The translations under genes were made by a program, and so were the position numbers. A stretch of 64,000 nucleotides of DNA from Gordonia sp. ABSL11-1 (GTDB lineage: Bacteria > Actinomycetota > Actinomycetes > Mycobacteriales > Mycobacteriaceae). Position 1 is the first letter of the stretch, and every line of letters begins with the position of its first letter. The notes under the pieces were generated by a model that was not told the DNA's origin, made no database searches, and worked only from the letters and a program-made list of their open reading frames with translations. Below, in pieces: positions 16,263-29,534 of the stretch. The stretch spans positions 62,001 through 126,000 of the forward strand of contig NZ_JASXSI010000012.1 in NCBI RefSeq assembly GCF_030315685.1. The letters are read 5' to 3'.

Positions 16263-19142
16263 ATGCCCACCACTCCTGTGTCCGGATCCACCGCGCGCGA
16301 CGTCTTCGTCGACCGCCACGTCGGTCCCGATGCCGACGAGACCCGCAGAATCCTCGACACGCTCGGTGTCGCCTCGCTCGACGACCTCGCCTCCCAGGTT
16401 GTTCCGGCCGTCATCGCGGATGCGCCGGGAGACAACGGACTCCAGGCGCTGCCGGCTGCGATGGACGAACATGCGATCCACGAGCGGCTTGCCGCTCTCG
16501 CCGGACGGAACGTGGTCGCGCGATCGATGATCGGGCTCGGCTATCACGACACGTACACGCCGCGGGTCATCCTGCGCAACGTCCTCGAGGACCCGGCCTG
16601 GTACACCGCGTACACGCCGTACCAGCCCGAGATCAGCCAGGGCCGCCTCGAGGCACTGCTCAACTTCCAGACGATGGTCGCCGACCTCACGGGCATGGAG
16701 GTGTCGGGGGCATCGATGCTCGACGAGGCGACCGCGGCCGCCGAGGCGATGACCCTGATGCGTCGCGCCGGCAAGGCGACCTCGCCGCGGCTCGTCGTCG
16801 ACGCCGATCTCTTCCCGCAGACGCGTGCAGTGCTCGAGACCCGCGCCGAGCCGCTCGGCATCGAGATCGTCGAGGCGTCCCTACACCCCGGACTGCCCGG
16901 ATGTGGACTGCCCGACGGTGACTTCTTCGGCGCGATCCTGCAAGTACCGGGCGCATCCGGCCGCGTGCTCGACGTGGCGCCGATCATCGACGCCGTGCAC
17001 GAGCGTGGTGCACTCGTGTCGGTCGGCGCCGATCTGCTGGCACTGACCCTGATCACCCCGCCCGGCGAGCAGGGCGCAGACGTCTGCTTCGGCACGACCC
17101 AACGATTCGGTGTCCCGATGGGATACGGCGGGCCGCACGCCGGCTATCTGGCCGTTCATTCCGCGCACGCGCGGCAGCTGCCCGGGCGGCTCGTCGGCGT
17201 GTCCAAGGACGTCGACGGCAACCTCGCATATCGGCTCGCGCTGCAGACCCGTGAGCAGCACATCCGCCGGGAGAAGGCCACCAGCAACATCTGTACGGCG
17301 CAGGTCCTGCTCGCCGTCGTCGCCGCCATGTTCGCGTCGTATCACGGCGCCGAGGGACTGCGGACGATCGCACGGCGCGTCCACGAACACGCGGCGCATC
17401 TCGCCGACCGCCTGAGCACGGCGGGATTCTCCGTCGCCCACGCGTCGTTCTTCGACACCGTCGTCGTCCGCACACCGGGTCGGGCGGACACCGTGATCGC
17501 CCACGCCAAACGCGACGGCAACATCAACCTCCGCCGGGTCGACGCCGATTCGGTGGGCATCGCCTGTGACGAGACGACCACCGACGCCGACATCGACGCC
17601 GTCCTGCGCGCGTTCAGCGCCTCCGGTGCTCGCCGTCAATCGTTCGCTCAGCCCATCGAGAACAGGCACAGCGACTTCCTGACGCATCCGGCGTTCAACC
17701 GGTACCGCACCGAGACGGCCATGTTGCGCTACCTGCGTGCGCTGTCGGACAAGGACATAGCCCTCGATCGCAGCATGATACCGCTGGGGTCGTGCACGAT
17801 GAAGCTCAACGCGACTGCCGAGATGGAACCGATCACGTGGCCCGGGTTCGCCCGACTCCATCCGTTCGCGCCGGCGTCGGACACCGTAGGAATCCGCGAA
17901 TTGATCGCGACGTTGGAGAGCTGGCTGGTCGACATCACCGGATACGACCGGGTCAGCATGCAGCCGAACGCCGGCTCGCAGGGCGAGTTCGCCGGACTGC
18001 TGGCGATCCGGCGCTATCACCTCAGCCGCGGCGACGATGCACGTGATGTGTGTCTGATCCCCTCCAGCGCCCACGGCACCAACGCGGCGTCGGCGGTCAT
18101 GGCCGGCCTGCGGGTGGTCGTCGTCCGCTGCCGTGAGAACGGTGATGTCGACGTCGACGACCTGCGGGCCAAGATCGAGAAGCATCGGGATGCGTTGGCC
18201 GCCATCATGATCACGTATCCGTCGACGCACGGGGTCTTCGAGCACGACATCGAGGACATCTGTGCCGCCGTCCACGACGCGGGCGGGCAGGTCTATGTCG
18301 ACGGTGCCAATCTGAATGCGCTGGTGGGCGTGGCGCGCCCGGGGCGCTTCGGCGGGGATGTCAGCCATCTCAACCTGCACAAGACGTTCTGCATCCCGCA
18401 CGGCGGGGGCGGACCCGGCGTCGGTCCGGTCGCCGTGCGTGCACATCTCGCCGAGTTCCTGCCGGGCCACCCGCTGGCCGACGATCTGCCGGCCGACGGC
18501 ACGGTGTCGGCGGCCCCGTACGGGTCGGCGTCGATCCTGCCGATCACCTACGCCTACATCGCGATGATGGGTGCCGACGGCCTGCGGCGCGCGACACTCA
18601 CCGCGATCGCGTCGGCCAACTACATCGCCCGGCGCCTCGCCGACCACTTCCCGGTGCTCTACGCGGGCGAAGGCGGCTTCGTGGCGCACGAGTGCATCCT
18701 GGATCTGCGACCACTGACGAAGGCGACCGAGATGACCGTCGACGATGTCGCAAAACGTCTGGCCGACTATGGTTTTCACGCGCCGACGATGAGTTTCCCG
18801 GTGGCCGGGACGCTCATGGTCGAGCCGACCGAGAGCGAGAACCTCGACGAACTCGACGCCTTCTGCGATGCGATGATCGCGATCCGCGCGGAGATCGACC
18901 GGGTCGGCGCGGGGGAGTGGCCGGTCGAGGACAATCCGCTGCGCGGCGCTCCGCACACCGCTGAGACACTCGTCGGGGACTGGGATCATCCGTACAGCCG
19001 GGAGATCGCGGTCTACCCCCTCGGCCTGCCGTCGGCGGGTGGCCGGACCAAGGTGTGGCCGGCGGTGCGGCGCATCGACAATGCCTTCGGTGACCGGAAT
19101 CTGGTGTGCAGCTGTCCGCCGATCGAGGCATTCGGCAGCTGA
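16263..19142 (+). CDS. gcvP: Glycine dehydrogenase (decarboxylating), P protein
   Basis: The 959-residue single-chain P protein decarboxylates glycine and loads the aminomethyl group on lipoyl-GcvH, using pyridoxal phosphate. The N-terminal half shows [12 protein letters not shown] and [14 protein letters not shown]. The C-terminal half carries the PLP-binding lysine in [17 protein letters not shown] (about residue 700), plus [11 protein letters not shown] and [12 protein letters not shown]. Length and both halves are complete. I start at the ATG at 16263, after the riboswitch, because the upstream open frame runs through the aptamer. Expression is probably controlled by glycine through that riboswitch. 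It ends before a 37-bp inverted repeat. Confidence 0.96.
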   Translation: MPTTPVSGSTARDVFVDRHVGPDADETRRILDTLGVASLDDLASQVVPAVIADAPGDNGLQALPAAMDEHAIHERLAALAGRNVVARSMIGLGYHDTYTPRVILRNVLEDPAWYTAYTPYQPEISQGRLEALLNFQTMVADLTGMEVSGASMLDEATAAAEAMTLMRRAGKATSPRLVVDADLFPQTRAVLETRAEPLGIEIVEASLHPGLPGCGLPDGDFFGAILQVPGASGRVLDVAPIIDAVHERGALVSVGADLLALTLITPPGEQGADVCFGTTQRFGVPMGYGGPHAGYLAVHSAHARQLPGRLVGVSKDVDGNLAYRLALQTREQHIRREKATSNICTAQVLLAVVAAMFASYHGAEGLRTIARRVHEHAAHLADRLSTAGFSVAHASFFDTVVVRTPGRADTVIAHAKRDGNINLRRVDADSVGIACDETTTDADIDAVLRAFSASGARRQSFAQPIENRHSDFLTHPAFNRYRTETAMLRYLRALSDKDIALDRSMIPLGSCTMKLNATAEMEPITWPGFARLHPFAPASDTVGIRELIATLESWLVDITGYDRVSMQPNAGSQGEFAGLLAIRRYHLSRGDDARDVCLIPSSAHGTNAASAVMAGLRVVVVRCRENGDVDVDDLRAKIEKHRDALAAIMITYPSTHGVFEHDIEDICAAVHDAGGQVYVDGANLNALVGVARPGRFGGDVSHLNLHKTFCIPHGGGGPGVGPVAVRAHLAEFLPGHPLADDLPADGTVSAAPYGSASILPITYAYIAMMGADGLRRATLTAIASANYIARRLADHFPVLYAGEGGFVAHECILDLRPLTKATEMTVDDVAKRLADYGFHAPTMSFPVAGTLMVEPTESENLDELDAFCDAMIAIRAEIDRVGAGEWPVEDNPLRGAPHTAETLVGDWDHPYSREIAVYPLGLPSAGGRTKVWPAVRRIDNAFGDRNLVCSCPPIEAFGS

Positions 19143-19170
19143 CAGCCCCCTTCGAGCCGGTCCGGATCGC

Positions 19171-19319
19171 GCCGACCGTGTCCAGAATTCTGCCGACCGT
19201 GTCCGGGCTCATCGTCGATCGGGTCGCGCAAGTCGGCAAGTGTGCCCGCATCCGCCGACGTCTCTGGACCGCGACGCGAATCCGGGCACGATCGGCGGAA
19301 TTCTGGACACGGTCGGCGA
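19171..19319. repeat. Large inverted repeat (two arms of about 37 bp, 75-base loop) after gcvP
   Basis: The left arm (about 19171-19207, starting CGCCGACCGTGTCCAGAATT) recurs as its reverse complement at about 19283-19319, with three mismatches, two of which would be G-U pairs in RNA. Each arm itself contains an imperfect doubling of GCCGACCGTGTCC. It lies between the convergent ends of gcvP and the gene at 19404. It could be a bidirectional terminator or the remains of a small repeat element; there is no U-run next to it. Coordinates may be off by one. Confidence 0.7.
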
Positions 19320-19403
19320 AATACAGGGCACGGTCAACGCGGTGGGACGAGTTGGGCCGGGACGAGTGGCGCGGGCGGATATGGGCAGCCGCCTCGATAC
19401 AGG

Positions 19404-20669
19404 TCAGCCACCCGACGCCGGGCTGGTGGCGCCCGTCGCGGGCGGCGAGGTGACCGGGGCGGGTGGACCGCTGTCGGGTCCGAAGACGAGCCGGTTGATG
19501 GTCACGGTGGCCGCAGGTTCCGGAGTCGGCATCGGGTCGTCGGTCACCGGGAAGGTGACGGTCGCCGTCGGGGCGGGCATCGGCGCGTCGGCGCGGAATC
19601 CGAGCGCGGTGAGGGTGGCCAATTGTGCCGGGTCGGTGACGAATTCGAAGAACTCAGCGATCGCGTCGGTCTGTTCGGGGCTGACCTGCGATCCGGCCAT
19701 CCGGATGATCGGATAGTCGGCGATCGGCGTCGGCCCGCCGGGAACGACCTCGGTCAGGCGGGCGGTGGTGTCGGTCCGGGTCAGCTGATACAGCGCCTGT
19801 TCGGTGATCGCCACCGCGTGGATCGGCGAGGCCGCCGCGTTGCCTGCCTCTGCGATCGACCGAGCCGCCCCCACCGGCGTGCCGTCAGGTGACTGCGGGG
19901 CACCCGATTGCATGGCGTCGATGCTCGACGCCACGCGTGGCGAACTCGCGTCCTGCTCGGTGAGCGTCCCGTTGGTGCGGGTGACCCCCATCGCCACGGC
20001 CTGAGCGGACAGTGCGGTGGCATCGGATTGCGCGCCGGTCGGCATCGCCAGTCGCAGCGATCCCCAATCGTCGAGGCCGACGGTGGAGAGGCTCCCGTTG
20101 CGGCGCTGCAGAGTCGGCAGTTGCTGCCAATCGAGCTCACCGTCGAAGGCCTTGGCCAACGGCGGGGCGGTGGCCAACACGACCGGGGACCTGACCAGCG
20201 AAGTCGGTCTGCCGTCGACGGCTGCGGGACGGGCGGTGGTCAGGTCGTCCGCCCAGATCGACGACTGGGGAATCCACGCGGCCGGATACGGACCCATGGA
20301 CCGGGTATCCCAGGTACCGGATGCGATCCCGTCCAGGGTGATCTTCGCATCGCCCGGACGAACGGCGATCGTGACGCAATGATCACGGACCACCGGCCCG
20401 GTCTGTGCATACTTCTCGGCGATTGTGCTCAGCGCGCCGGCCACATCGGGATCGGCGATCACCGGGACGGTGGTCTTGCCCTCCACACAGTTTCCTGCGG
20501 CCTGATCACCCTGGCGATCGATCCGATCACCGAGTTGCGCCCAGACCACGACGAGTGCTGCGACGAGGACGATGGCCAGCAACGATCCGACCAGCCCACG
20601 GCTGACCCCGCGCGGCCCACTTCGCCGACGCGCCCCCGTGTGACCGTCGGAACTCCGATGGTGTGCCAA
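19404..20669 (-). CDS. Membrane-anchored or secreted solute-binding-protein-like protein (Rv1836c N-terminal type)
   Basis: The 421-residue product starts with a short basic region and one hydrophobic helix (GLVGSLLAIVLVAALVVVWAQL), then a periplasmic-binding-like domain (CVEGKTTVPVIADPDVAGALSTIAEKYA onwards to about residue 360) and a Pro/Thr/Ala-rich tail. It occupies the place of Rv1836c, which is longer and, as I recall, ends in a von Willebrand A domain; no such domain or MIDAS (DxSxS) motif is visible here. The start is a TTG with a GGGAGG Shine-Dalgarno. The ligand is unknown. The tail after residue 370 looks disordered, so the loss of a C-terminal domain is an inference. Confidence 0.6.
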   Translation of the reverse strand: MAHHRSSDGHTGARRRSGPRGVSRGLVGSLLAIVLVAALVVVWAQLGDRIDRQGDQAAGNCVEGKTTVPVIADPDVAGALSTIAEKYAQTGPVVRDHCVTIAVRPGDAKITLDGIASGTWDTRSMGPYPAAWIPQSSIWADDLTTARPAAVDGRPTSLVRSPVVLATAPPLAKAFDGELDWQQLPTLQRRNGSLSTVGLDDWGSLRLAMPTGAQSDATALSAQAVAMGVTRTNGTLTEQDASSPRVASSIDAMQSGAPQSPDGTPVGAARSIAEAGNAAASPIHAVAITEQALYQLTRTDTTARLTEVVPGGPTPIADYPIIRMAGSQVSPEQTDAIAEFFEFVTDPAQLATLTALGFRADAPMPAPTATVTFPVTDDPMPTPEPAATVTINRLVFGPDSGPPAPVTSPPATGATSPASGG

Positions 20670-20795
20670 CCCCCTGCCTCCCGCCGCTCGCGTCGTGGAC
20701 GCCCCGGTCAGGCGACCGCGGCGACAACCGAGACGATAGCGGAGAACAATCCCGCCGACATCACTGCATGGGCCGCAGGGGTGGCCGGCGGTCGA

Positions 20796-22961
20796 TCAGG
20801 CGTTGGCGGCCTTGTACTCGCGCCGCTTGCGATGCAGGATCGGCTCGGTGTAGCCGCTCGGCTGCTTCGCACCTTCGAGGATAAGCTCCTTGGCCGCCTG
20901 GAAGGCGATGTTCGAGCCGAAGTCCGGGGCCATCGGCCGGTACGTGGGGTCCCCGGCGTTCTGCCGGTCGACGACGGGTGCCATGCGTTCGAGCGCGGCG
21001 GTGATGTCGTCGGCGGTGACGATCCCGTGATGCAGCCAGTTCGCCAGCAGCTGGCTGGAGATCCGCAGGGTGGCGCGGTCCTCCATCAGGGCGACGTCGT
21101 GGATGTCGGGAACCTTCGAGCACCCGACGCCCTGATCGATCCAGCGGACGACGTATCCCAGGATCGACTGGCAGTTGTTGTCGAGTTCCTGCTGCTTCTC
21201 CTCGTCCGACCAGTACGTGCTCGGTGCGAGCGGGATGGTGAGGATGTCGTCGACCGAGGCGGGATCACGCTTGGCGATCTCGTCCTGCCGCTCGAACACG
21301 TCGATCAGGTGGTAGTGCAGTGCGTGCAGGGTCGCCGCTGTCGGGGAGGGCACCCAGGCGGTGTTCGCGCCGGCCTTCGGGTGGCCGATCTTCTGCTCGA
21401 GCATGTCCGCCATCAGGTCGGGCATGGCCCACATGCCCTTGCCGATCTGGGCCTTGTGCTGCAGTCCCGCGGCCAGGCCGGTGTCGACGTTGAAGTCCTC
21501 GTAGGCCGCAATCCACTTCTGCTGCTTCATCTCGCCCTTGCGGACCATCGCACCGGCCTCCATGGAGGTGTGGATCTCGTCGCCGGTGCGGTCGAGGAAG
21601 CCGGTGTTGATGAAGACGACCCGGTTCTCGGCGGCCTTGATGCAGGCCTTCAGGTTGACCGTGGTGCGTCGTTCCTCATCCATGATGCCGACCTTGAGGG
21701 TGTTCTCGGGCAGTCCGAGGACCTGCTCCACGCGACCGAACAGCTCCACGGTGAACGCGACCTCGTCGGGGCCGTGCATCTTCGGCTTGACGATGTAGAT
21801 CGACCCGGTCCGCGAGTTCTGCAGTCCTTCGGAGGACATCCCGTGGATGCCGATCAAGGACGTGAACAGACCGTCGAGGATGCCCTCGGGGACCTCGTTG
21901 CCGTCGGCGTCGAGGATCGCGTCGTTGGTCATCAGGTGACCGACGTTGCGCACGAACAGCAATGAACGTCCGTGCAGGTCGAACGACGTCCCGTCGGGTG
22001 CGGCGTAGTCCCGGTTGCCGTTGAGGACGCGGGTGAAGGTCTTGTCGCCCTTGGTGACGTCCTCGGAGAGGTCACCCCGGTTCAGGCCCAGCCAGTTGCG
22101 GTAGCCGAGGACCTTGTCGTCGGCGTCGACGGCGGCCACGGAGTCCTCGAAGTCCATGATCGTCGTGATCGCCGATTCCACGACGACATCCTTGATGCCC
22201 GCCGGGTCGGTCTGCCCGATCGGCGATGCCGGATCGATCTCGATGTCGAGGTAGAGGCCGTTGTGGCGCAAGAGGATCGACGACGGTGAGGTCGGCTCGC
22301 CGCGGTAACCGGCGAACGCCGCGGGGTCGGCCAGGGTCGAGGTGGAACCGTCGGCGAGGGTGACCTGCACGGCGCCGTCGACCACGGCGAATGACGTGAC
22401 GTCGGTGTAGCTGCACTGCTCGAGGGGGACGGCCTTGTCGAGGAAGTCCTTGGCGTAGGCGATGACCTTGTCGCCGCGGACCTTGTTGTAGGACGAGCCC
22501 TTCTCGGCGCCGTCGGTTTCCGGGATGGCGTCGGTGCCGTAGAGCGCGTCGTAGAGTGAGCCCCAGCGCGCGTTGGAGGCGTTCAGCGCGAATCGTGCGT
22601 TGAGGACGGGAACGACAAGCTGCGGGCCGGCGGTCTCGGCGATCTCACGGTCGACGTTCTGGGTGCCGATCTGGAAGTCGGCCGGGACGTCGGCCAAGTA
22701 CCCGATGTCGGTCAGGAACGCCTTGTAGGTGGCGAGGTCGGCGTCCTTGTCGGCGCGATGCCAGTTGTCGATCTTCGACTGCAGATCGTCTCGAACGGCG
22801 AGCAATTCGCGGTTGCGGGGGGCCAGGTCGGTGATCACCGACGCCGCACCCGACCAGAAGCTGTCCTGGTCTACGCCGGTACCGGGCAACGCCTCGTTGT
22901 TGATGAAGTCGTACAGGACGGAAGCGACCTGCAGCCCGTTGACGGTGATCCGGTCAGACAT
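20796..22961 (-). CDS. glcB: Malate synthase G
   Basis: The 721-residue enzyme condenses glyoxylate and acetyl-CoA to malate, the last step of the glyoxylate shunt. Recognisable parts are [25 protein letters not shown], the [14 protein letters not shown] strand, [17 protein letters not shown] with the metal-binding acidic residues, and the C-terminal [28 protein letters not shown] segment with the catalytic aspartate. The G isoform is a monomer of about 720-740 residues, which fits. The ATG at 22961 is preceded by GGAGAAAGG. Isocitrate lyase is not in the window. The gene is alone between the binding-protein-like gene and a DUF-type gene on the same strand. Confidence 0.97.
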   Translation of the reverse strand: MSDRITVNGLQVASVLYDFINNEALPGTGVDQDSFWSGAASVITDLAPRNRELLAVRDDLQSKIDNWHRADKDADLATYKAFLTDIGYLADVPADFQIGTQNVDREIAETAGPQLVVPVLNARFALNASNARWGSLYDALYGTDAIPETDGAEKGSSYNKVRGDKVIAYAKDFLDKAVPLEQCSYTDVTSFAVVDGAVQVTLADGSTSTLADPAAFAGYRGEPTSPSSILLRHNGLYLDIEIDPASPIGQTDPAGIKDVVVESAITTIMDFEDSVAAVDADDKVLGYRNWLGLNRGDLSEDVTKGDKTFTRVLNGNRDYAAPDGTSFDLHGRSLLFVRNVGHLMTNDAILDADGNEVPEGILDGLFTSLIGIHGMSSEGLQNSRTGSIYIVKPKMHGPDEVAFTVELFGRVEQVLGLPENTLKVGIMDEERRTTVNLKACIKAAENRVVFINTGFLDRTGDEIHTSMEAGAMVRKGEMKQQKWIAAYEDFNVDTGLAAGLQHKAQIGKGMWAMPDLMADMLEQKIGHPKAGANTAWVPSPTAATLHALHYHLIDVFERQDEIAKRDPASVDDILTIPLAPSTYWSDEEKQQELDNNCQSILGYVVRWIDQGVGCSKVPDIHDVALMEDRATLRISSQLLANWLHHGIVTADDITAALERMAPVVDRQNAGDPTYRPMAPDFGSNIAFQAAKELILEGAKQPSGYTEPILHRKRREYKAANA

Positions 22962-23076
22962 GACAGCCTTTCTCCAGCGGTGAATCGAGAAGGTCGATAA
23001 TCGACACAGTCATGCTACTCGCCGGTAATCCCCCGTCGTACGGGTGTCCCGGCCAGGTCCGGGTCTGTCCGGACGG

Positions 23077-23979
23077 TCAGGTGCCGACCTCGATCGAACC
23101 CGCGGCACGCAGCAGGTGCTCGCATCGTCGGGCCACCTCCTCGCGCAGGTCGGCCCCGTCGTCGGCGATCAGGGACTGCTCGCGCACATACCGTGCCCGC
23201 CCGGTGGGCGTCTCGATCGCGACGGCCGGATAACCGAGGTCGCTCAGGTCGTACGGCCCCGCCCGCATGTCGAGTTCGCGTGCCCGCAGTGCCAGCGCGA
23301 ACGCGCGCAGGGTCAGATCGGAGTCGATCAGCGGTGTGAGCGAGAAGCAGGCGCGATAGAGGTCCATGGTCGCGTGCAGGCACCCGGGTTGCTCGTCGGC
23401 CATCTGGTCATCGCGGGTGAGTACCGTCTCGTTGCGCGGACGTGCGTCCGGCGTGAAGAACCGGAACGCGTCGAAGTGGGTGCACCGCAACGACATCGAA
23501 TCGACGACCGCATCGGTGTCGCGCGCCCCGAGGCGCAGTGGTAGATCGTGCCGGGTATCGTCGGTCCGGTAGACCATCGCCCACTCGTGCAGTCCGAAGC
23601 AGCCCAGCCGCGCGGGCCGCGAGGCGGTTGCGCGCAGCAACGCGGCGGTCGCGCCCAGCGCCCCGATCCGATCGCGGAGATGGGTGGGATCGACCGACAC
23701 GCCGTGATCGGCGCGGTGATAGCCGCGCAGACCGAGGAACTCGTCGGCGTCCTCGAGGACGACATCAGGTCCCGGATGCCACCGCAGTACGTGTGCCGGA
23801 CGCGACGAGTAGTAGGTGAACAGGAAGTCGATCACCGGGTGCTTCACACCGCGACGGCGGTTCCGGAGATACGGTCCGATGAGATCGTCGACACGCTCGC
23901 GGTGCCGGTCGCGCAGTCCGCGCCATTCGTCGGGACACAGGTGAGTCCGGAGCGTCGTCGGGGAGGATGAACCGCTCAC
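23077..23979 (-). CDS. Conserved actinobacterial protein, often labelled 3-methyladenine DNA glycosylase
   Basis: The 300-residue protein begins at a GTG and shows a conserved N-terminal stretch (LCPDEWRGLRDRHRERVD), a KHPVIDFLFTYYSSRP motif and LGCFGLHEWAMVYR, followed by RCTHFDAFRFFTP. Proteins of this type are common in Mycobacteriales and are often annotated as 3-methyladenine glycosylases, but I see no helix-hairpin-helix or catalytic Asp motif of the AlkA or Tag families, so I do not endorse that name. The start lies four bases beyond the stop of the upstream CBS-domain gene, so the gene belongs to the same minus-strand run and may be translationally coupled. Confidence 0.6.
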   Translation of the reverse strand: MSGSSSPTTLRTHLCPDEWRGLRDRHRERVDDLIGPYLRNRRRGVKHPVIDFLFTYYSSRPAHVLRWHPGPDVVLEDADEFLGLRGYHRADHGVSVDPTHLRDRIGALGATAALLRATASRPARLGCFGLHEWAMVYRTDDTRHDLPLRLGARDTDAVVDSMSLRCTHFDAFRFFTPDARPRNETVLTRDDQMADEQPGCLHATMDLYRACFSLTPLIDSDLTLRAFALALRARELDMRAGPYDLSDLGYPAVAIETPTGRARYVREQSLIADDGADLREEVARRCEHLLRAAGSIEVGT

Positions 23980-23983
23980 GACG

Positions 23984-25063
23984 TCACACCCGGTGCGTCT
24001 CGTCGCGGACAGTGCCGACGAACTCCTCGACGAGATCGGCGAGGGCGACGACACCCACGGTCCGTCCGCTGTCGGCGACCACCGCGCCGAGGTGGGCGCT
24101 GATCCGACGCAACGCGCCGGTGGCCTCGTCCAGCGGTGTCGTCGAGGCGATGACGGGCAGGGGCCTGATCTTGTCGATGCCGATGATCGTGTCCGGTCCG
24201 ACACGCTCGTCGAGGATCTCGTCGAGTACGTCCTTGAGGTGGAGATATCCGGTGAACGTGCCGTCGGGGCCACGGACCGGGAACCGGGAGAAGCCGGTGT
24301 CGCTGACGGCATGCTCGACGGCACCCAGTGTCGGTCCCACCCCACCGGTGGCACTGTCGACCTCGACGGACACGCTGCGCATTTGATCGAGCGGGATCAT
24401 GACCTCGCTGACGGTGCGGCCGACCGACTGCAGGGCTCGGGTCAGGCGTTCGTGTTCCTCGGCATCGATCAGGCCCTCCTGCTTGGACTCGACGATCATC
24501 TGGGCCAGCTCGCCGGGCGAGACGCTCGACGCCAACTCGTCCTTCGGATGCACACGCATCAGGCGCAGGGAGATGTTCGCGAGCCAGTTGTAGAACGCGA
24601 TGAGGGGACGCACGAGCCGGATGAACATGAGATGTGCGGGTACGAGCAGCATCGCCGACGACTCGGGTCCGGCGAGCGCGATGTTCTTCGGGACCATCTC
24701 GCCGATCAGGATGTGCAGCACCACCACGAGGGCCAACGCGATCGCGAACGAGATCGGATGCAGCAGTCCGTCGGGGACCCGCGCGAGATGCAGCGGCTCC
24801 TCGATGAGGTGCGCGACGGCGGGTTCACCGACCCGACCCAGCAGGATCGAGCAGATCGTGATGCCGAGCTGGGCGCCGGCGAGCATCAACGACAATCGTT
24901 CCCCGGCACGGATCACCGTGCGGGCCCGCTTTTTCCCGGCTTCCTCGAGGGCCTCGAGACGATCGCGTCGCGCCGAGATCAGCGAGAACTCGGCCCCGAC
25001 GAAGAACGCATTACCCGCGAGCAGGACGAGGGTGAGGACGACTCCCCAGATGTCACCTCCCAT
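23984..25063 (-). CDS. CNNM/HlyC-CorC-type membrane protein with CBS domains (Rv1842c-like neighbour pair, second member)
   Basis: The 359-residue protein has an N-terminal DUF21/CNNM transmembrane domain (WGVVLTLVLLAGNAFFVGAEFSLISARRDRLE and a LVVVLHILIGEMVPKNIAL segment) and then two CBS domains (FSRFPVRGPDGTFTGYLHLKDVL). The CorC/HlyC domain seen in the neighbour is shortened or absent. Members are implicated in divalent-cation transport or tolerance and are often called hemolysins without proof. The ATG at 25063 has AGGAGGTG six bases upstream. It overlaps the 3' end of the longer paralogue by 11 bases, so they are co-translated, as in the M. tuberculosis Rv1841c/Rv1842c pair. Confidence 0.87.
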   Translation of the reverse strand: MGGDIWGVVLTLVLLAGNAFFVGAEFSLISARRDRLEALEEAGKKRARTVIRAGERLSLMLAGAQLGITICSILLGRVGEPAVAHLIEEPLHLARVPDGLLHPISFAIALALVVVLHILIGEMVPKNIALAGPESSAMLLVPAHLMFIRLVRPLIAFYNWLANISLRLMRVHPKDELASSVSPGELAQMIVESKQEGLIDAEEHERLTRALQSVGRTVSEVMIPLDQMRSVSVEVDSATGGVGPTLGAVEHAVSDTGFSRFPVRGPDGTFTGYLHLKDVLDEILDERVGPDTIIGIDKIRPLPVIASTTPLDEATGALRRISAHLGAVVADSGRTVGVVALADLVEEFVGTVRDETHRV

Positions 25064-26555
25064 CCTCGGCACCTCCTGTCCGCGGCGGACCCGACTCCGC
25101 ACCCTTCGCCTCGGTGCCTCCTGACCCGGCGTCGCCTGCCGTGCTGTCGCCGGGATCGCGTGTGTCGTCCGCGTCGGAGGGTCGTGGTTCCGTGGCCGGT
25201 CGCAGCGAGACCACGTCGATCCGCCGACCGTCCATGTGGGTGACGGTGGCGCGCCACTGGGTGTCGCTGCCGGGCGGCAGGCCGTCGTCCTCGTCGTCGC
25301 CGTCGAGCGGGGCCGTCCGGTTCGGCAGGTCGACGGTGTCGCCGACCTCGGGGATGCGGCCGAGGCAGTACATGATCAGGCCACCCAGGGTGTCGTAGGA
25401 GCCCTCCGGGGCGCGGTAGCCTGTCGCCGAGGTGACCTCGTCGATCCGCAGCAGTCCCGAGCACAGGTATCCGTCGCCGTCCTCGGCGATGTCGGCGCGT
25501 TCCTGGTCGTGTTCGTCGGTGACGTCGCCGAGGATCTCCTCGATCAGATCCTCCGTGGTGACGATGCCCGCGGTACCGCCGTACTCGTCGATGACCACAC
25601 ACAGTTCCATGCCGTCTGCCCGGATTTGTTCCATCAGCGAGTCGCCGTCGAGGCTGGCCGGGACGCGGGGGACCGGGCGGGCGATCGACTCGACGGTGGT
25701 GCCGGCCGCTCGCTCGGGCGCCACGGTGAACGCCTGCTTGATGTGCACTACACCGACCAGGTCGTCGAGATCGCCGTCGATCACGACGGGGAACCGGGAA
25801 TGCCCGGTCCGCGACGACGCCATGACCAGATCACGGATGGTGTCCTCTCGGTCGAGGCACTCGACGGTGACCCGCGGGGTCATCAGGTCCTCTGCGGTGA
25901 GTTCGCCGAACTTGAGCGACCGGTCCACGAGCGCCGCGGTGTTCTCGTCGATCGAGCCCTGCCGCGCCGAGTTCCGCACCAGCGACACCAGCTCCTGCGG
26001 GGAGCGGGCCGACCGGAGTTCCTCGGCGGGTTCGATGCCGAGCCGGCGCACGAGCCAGTTGGCCGAACCGTTCAGGCCGTTGATGGCCCATCGGAATGCC
26101 GCCGAGAAGATCGTCATGGGCCCTGCGGTCGCACGGGCGACCGCGAGTGGTTTCGCGATGGCGAGATTCTTGGGGATCAGCTCGCCGAGCACCATCGACA
26201 GCGAGGTGGCGATGACCAGCGCGAGCGCCAGTGAGGTGCCCGACGCGACCGACTCGCTCAGCCCGAGGCCGCTCAACGCCGGGTCGAGGATGCGGGCCAG
26301 GACCGGCTCGGCGATGTAGCCGGTGATCAGCGTTGTGATGGTGATGCCGAGTTGAGCACCCGACAGCTGGAAGGACAGGGTCGAATGTGCGCGCTGGACC
26401 AACCGCGATCGACGGTCGTCCCGGGTCTCGACGTCGTCGGAGATCGTCGAACGCTCCAGCGCCGTGAGTGAGAACTCCGCCGCGACGAACAGCGCCGTAC
26501 CCAGCGTGAGAGCGACGAATCCGACGAGACTGGCGACGAGGAGGAGGGTCTGCAC
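25053..26555 (-). CDS. CNNM/CBS/CorC-domain membrane protein
   Basis: The 500-residue protein has three parts: a DUF21/CNNM membrane domain (about residues 1-190) with AEFSLTALERS and LSMVLGELIPKNLAI, two CBS domains (about 215-340) with GHSRFPVVIDGD and DEYGGTAGIVTTEDLIEEI, and a C-terminal CorC/HlyC domain (about 365-440). A disordered acidic/proline-rich tail of about 60 residues follows. Its GTG start is four bases from the stop of guaB1, and its end overlaps the paralogous gene. This suggests a guaB1-CNNM-CNNM operon. The role is probably cation homeostasis, inferred from family. Confidence 0.88.
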   Translation of the reverse strand: MQTLLLVASLVGFVALTLGTALFVAAEFSLTALERSTISDDVETRDDRRSRLVQRAHSTLSFQLSGAQLGITITTLITGYIAEPVLARILDPALSGLGLSESVASGTSLALALVIATSLSMVLGELIPKNLAIAKPLAVARATAGPMTIFSAAFRWAINGLNGSANWLVRRLGIEPAEELRSARSPQELVSLVRNSARQGSIDENTAALVDRSLKFGELTAEDLMTPRVTVECLDREDTIRDLVMASSRTGHSRFPVVIDGDLDDLVGVVHIKQAFTVAPERAAGTTVESIARPVPRVPASLDGDSLMEQIRADGMELCVVIDEYGGTAGIVTTEDLIEEILGDVTDEHDQERADIAEDGDGYLCSGLLRIDEVTSATGYRAPEGSYDTLGGLIMYCLGRIPEVGDTVDLPNRTAPLDGDDEDDGLPPGSDTQWRATVTHMDGRRIDVVSLRPATEPRPSDADDTRDPGDSTAGDAGSGGTEAKGAESGPPRTGGAEDGR

Positions 26556-26558
26556 CCG

Positions 26559-29481
<2,923 letters not shown>

Positions 29482-29534
29482 GGCACAAGCCTATTGCCTC
29501 GGCGATCGCGCCACGAGCGGGAGGGTGCGGAGAG

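Noticed and set aside
23077..23979. Firm annotation as 3-methyladenine DNA glycosylase
   Set aside because: No helix-hairpin-helix or catalytic motif of AlkA or Tag was found, so only the conserved family is reported.
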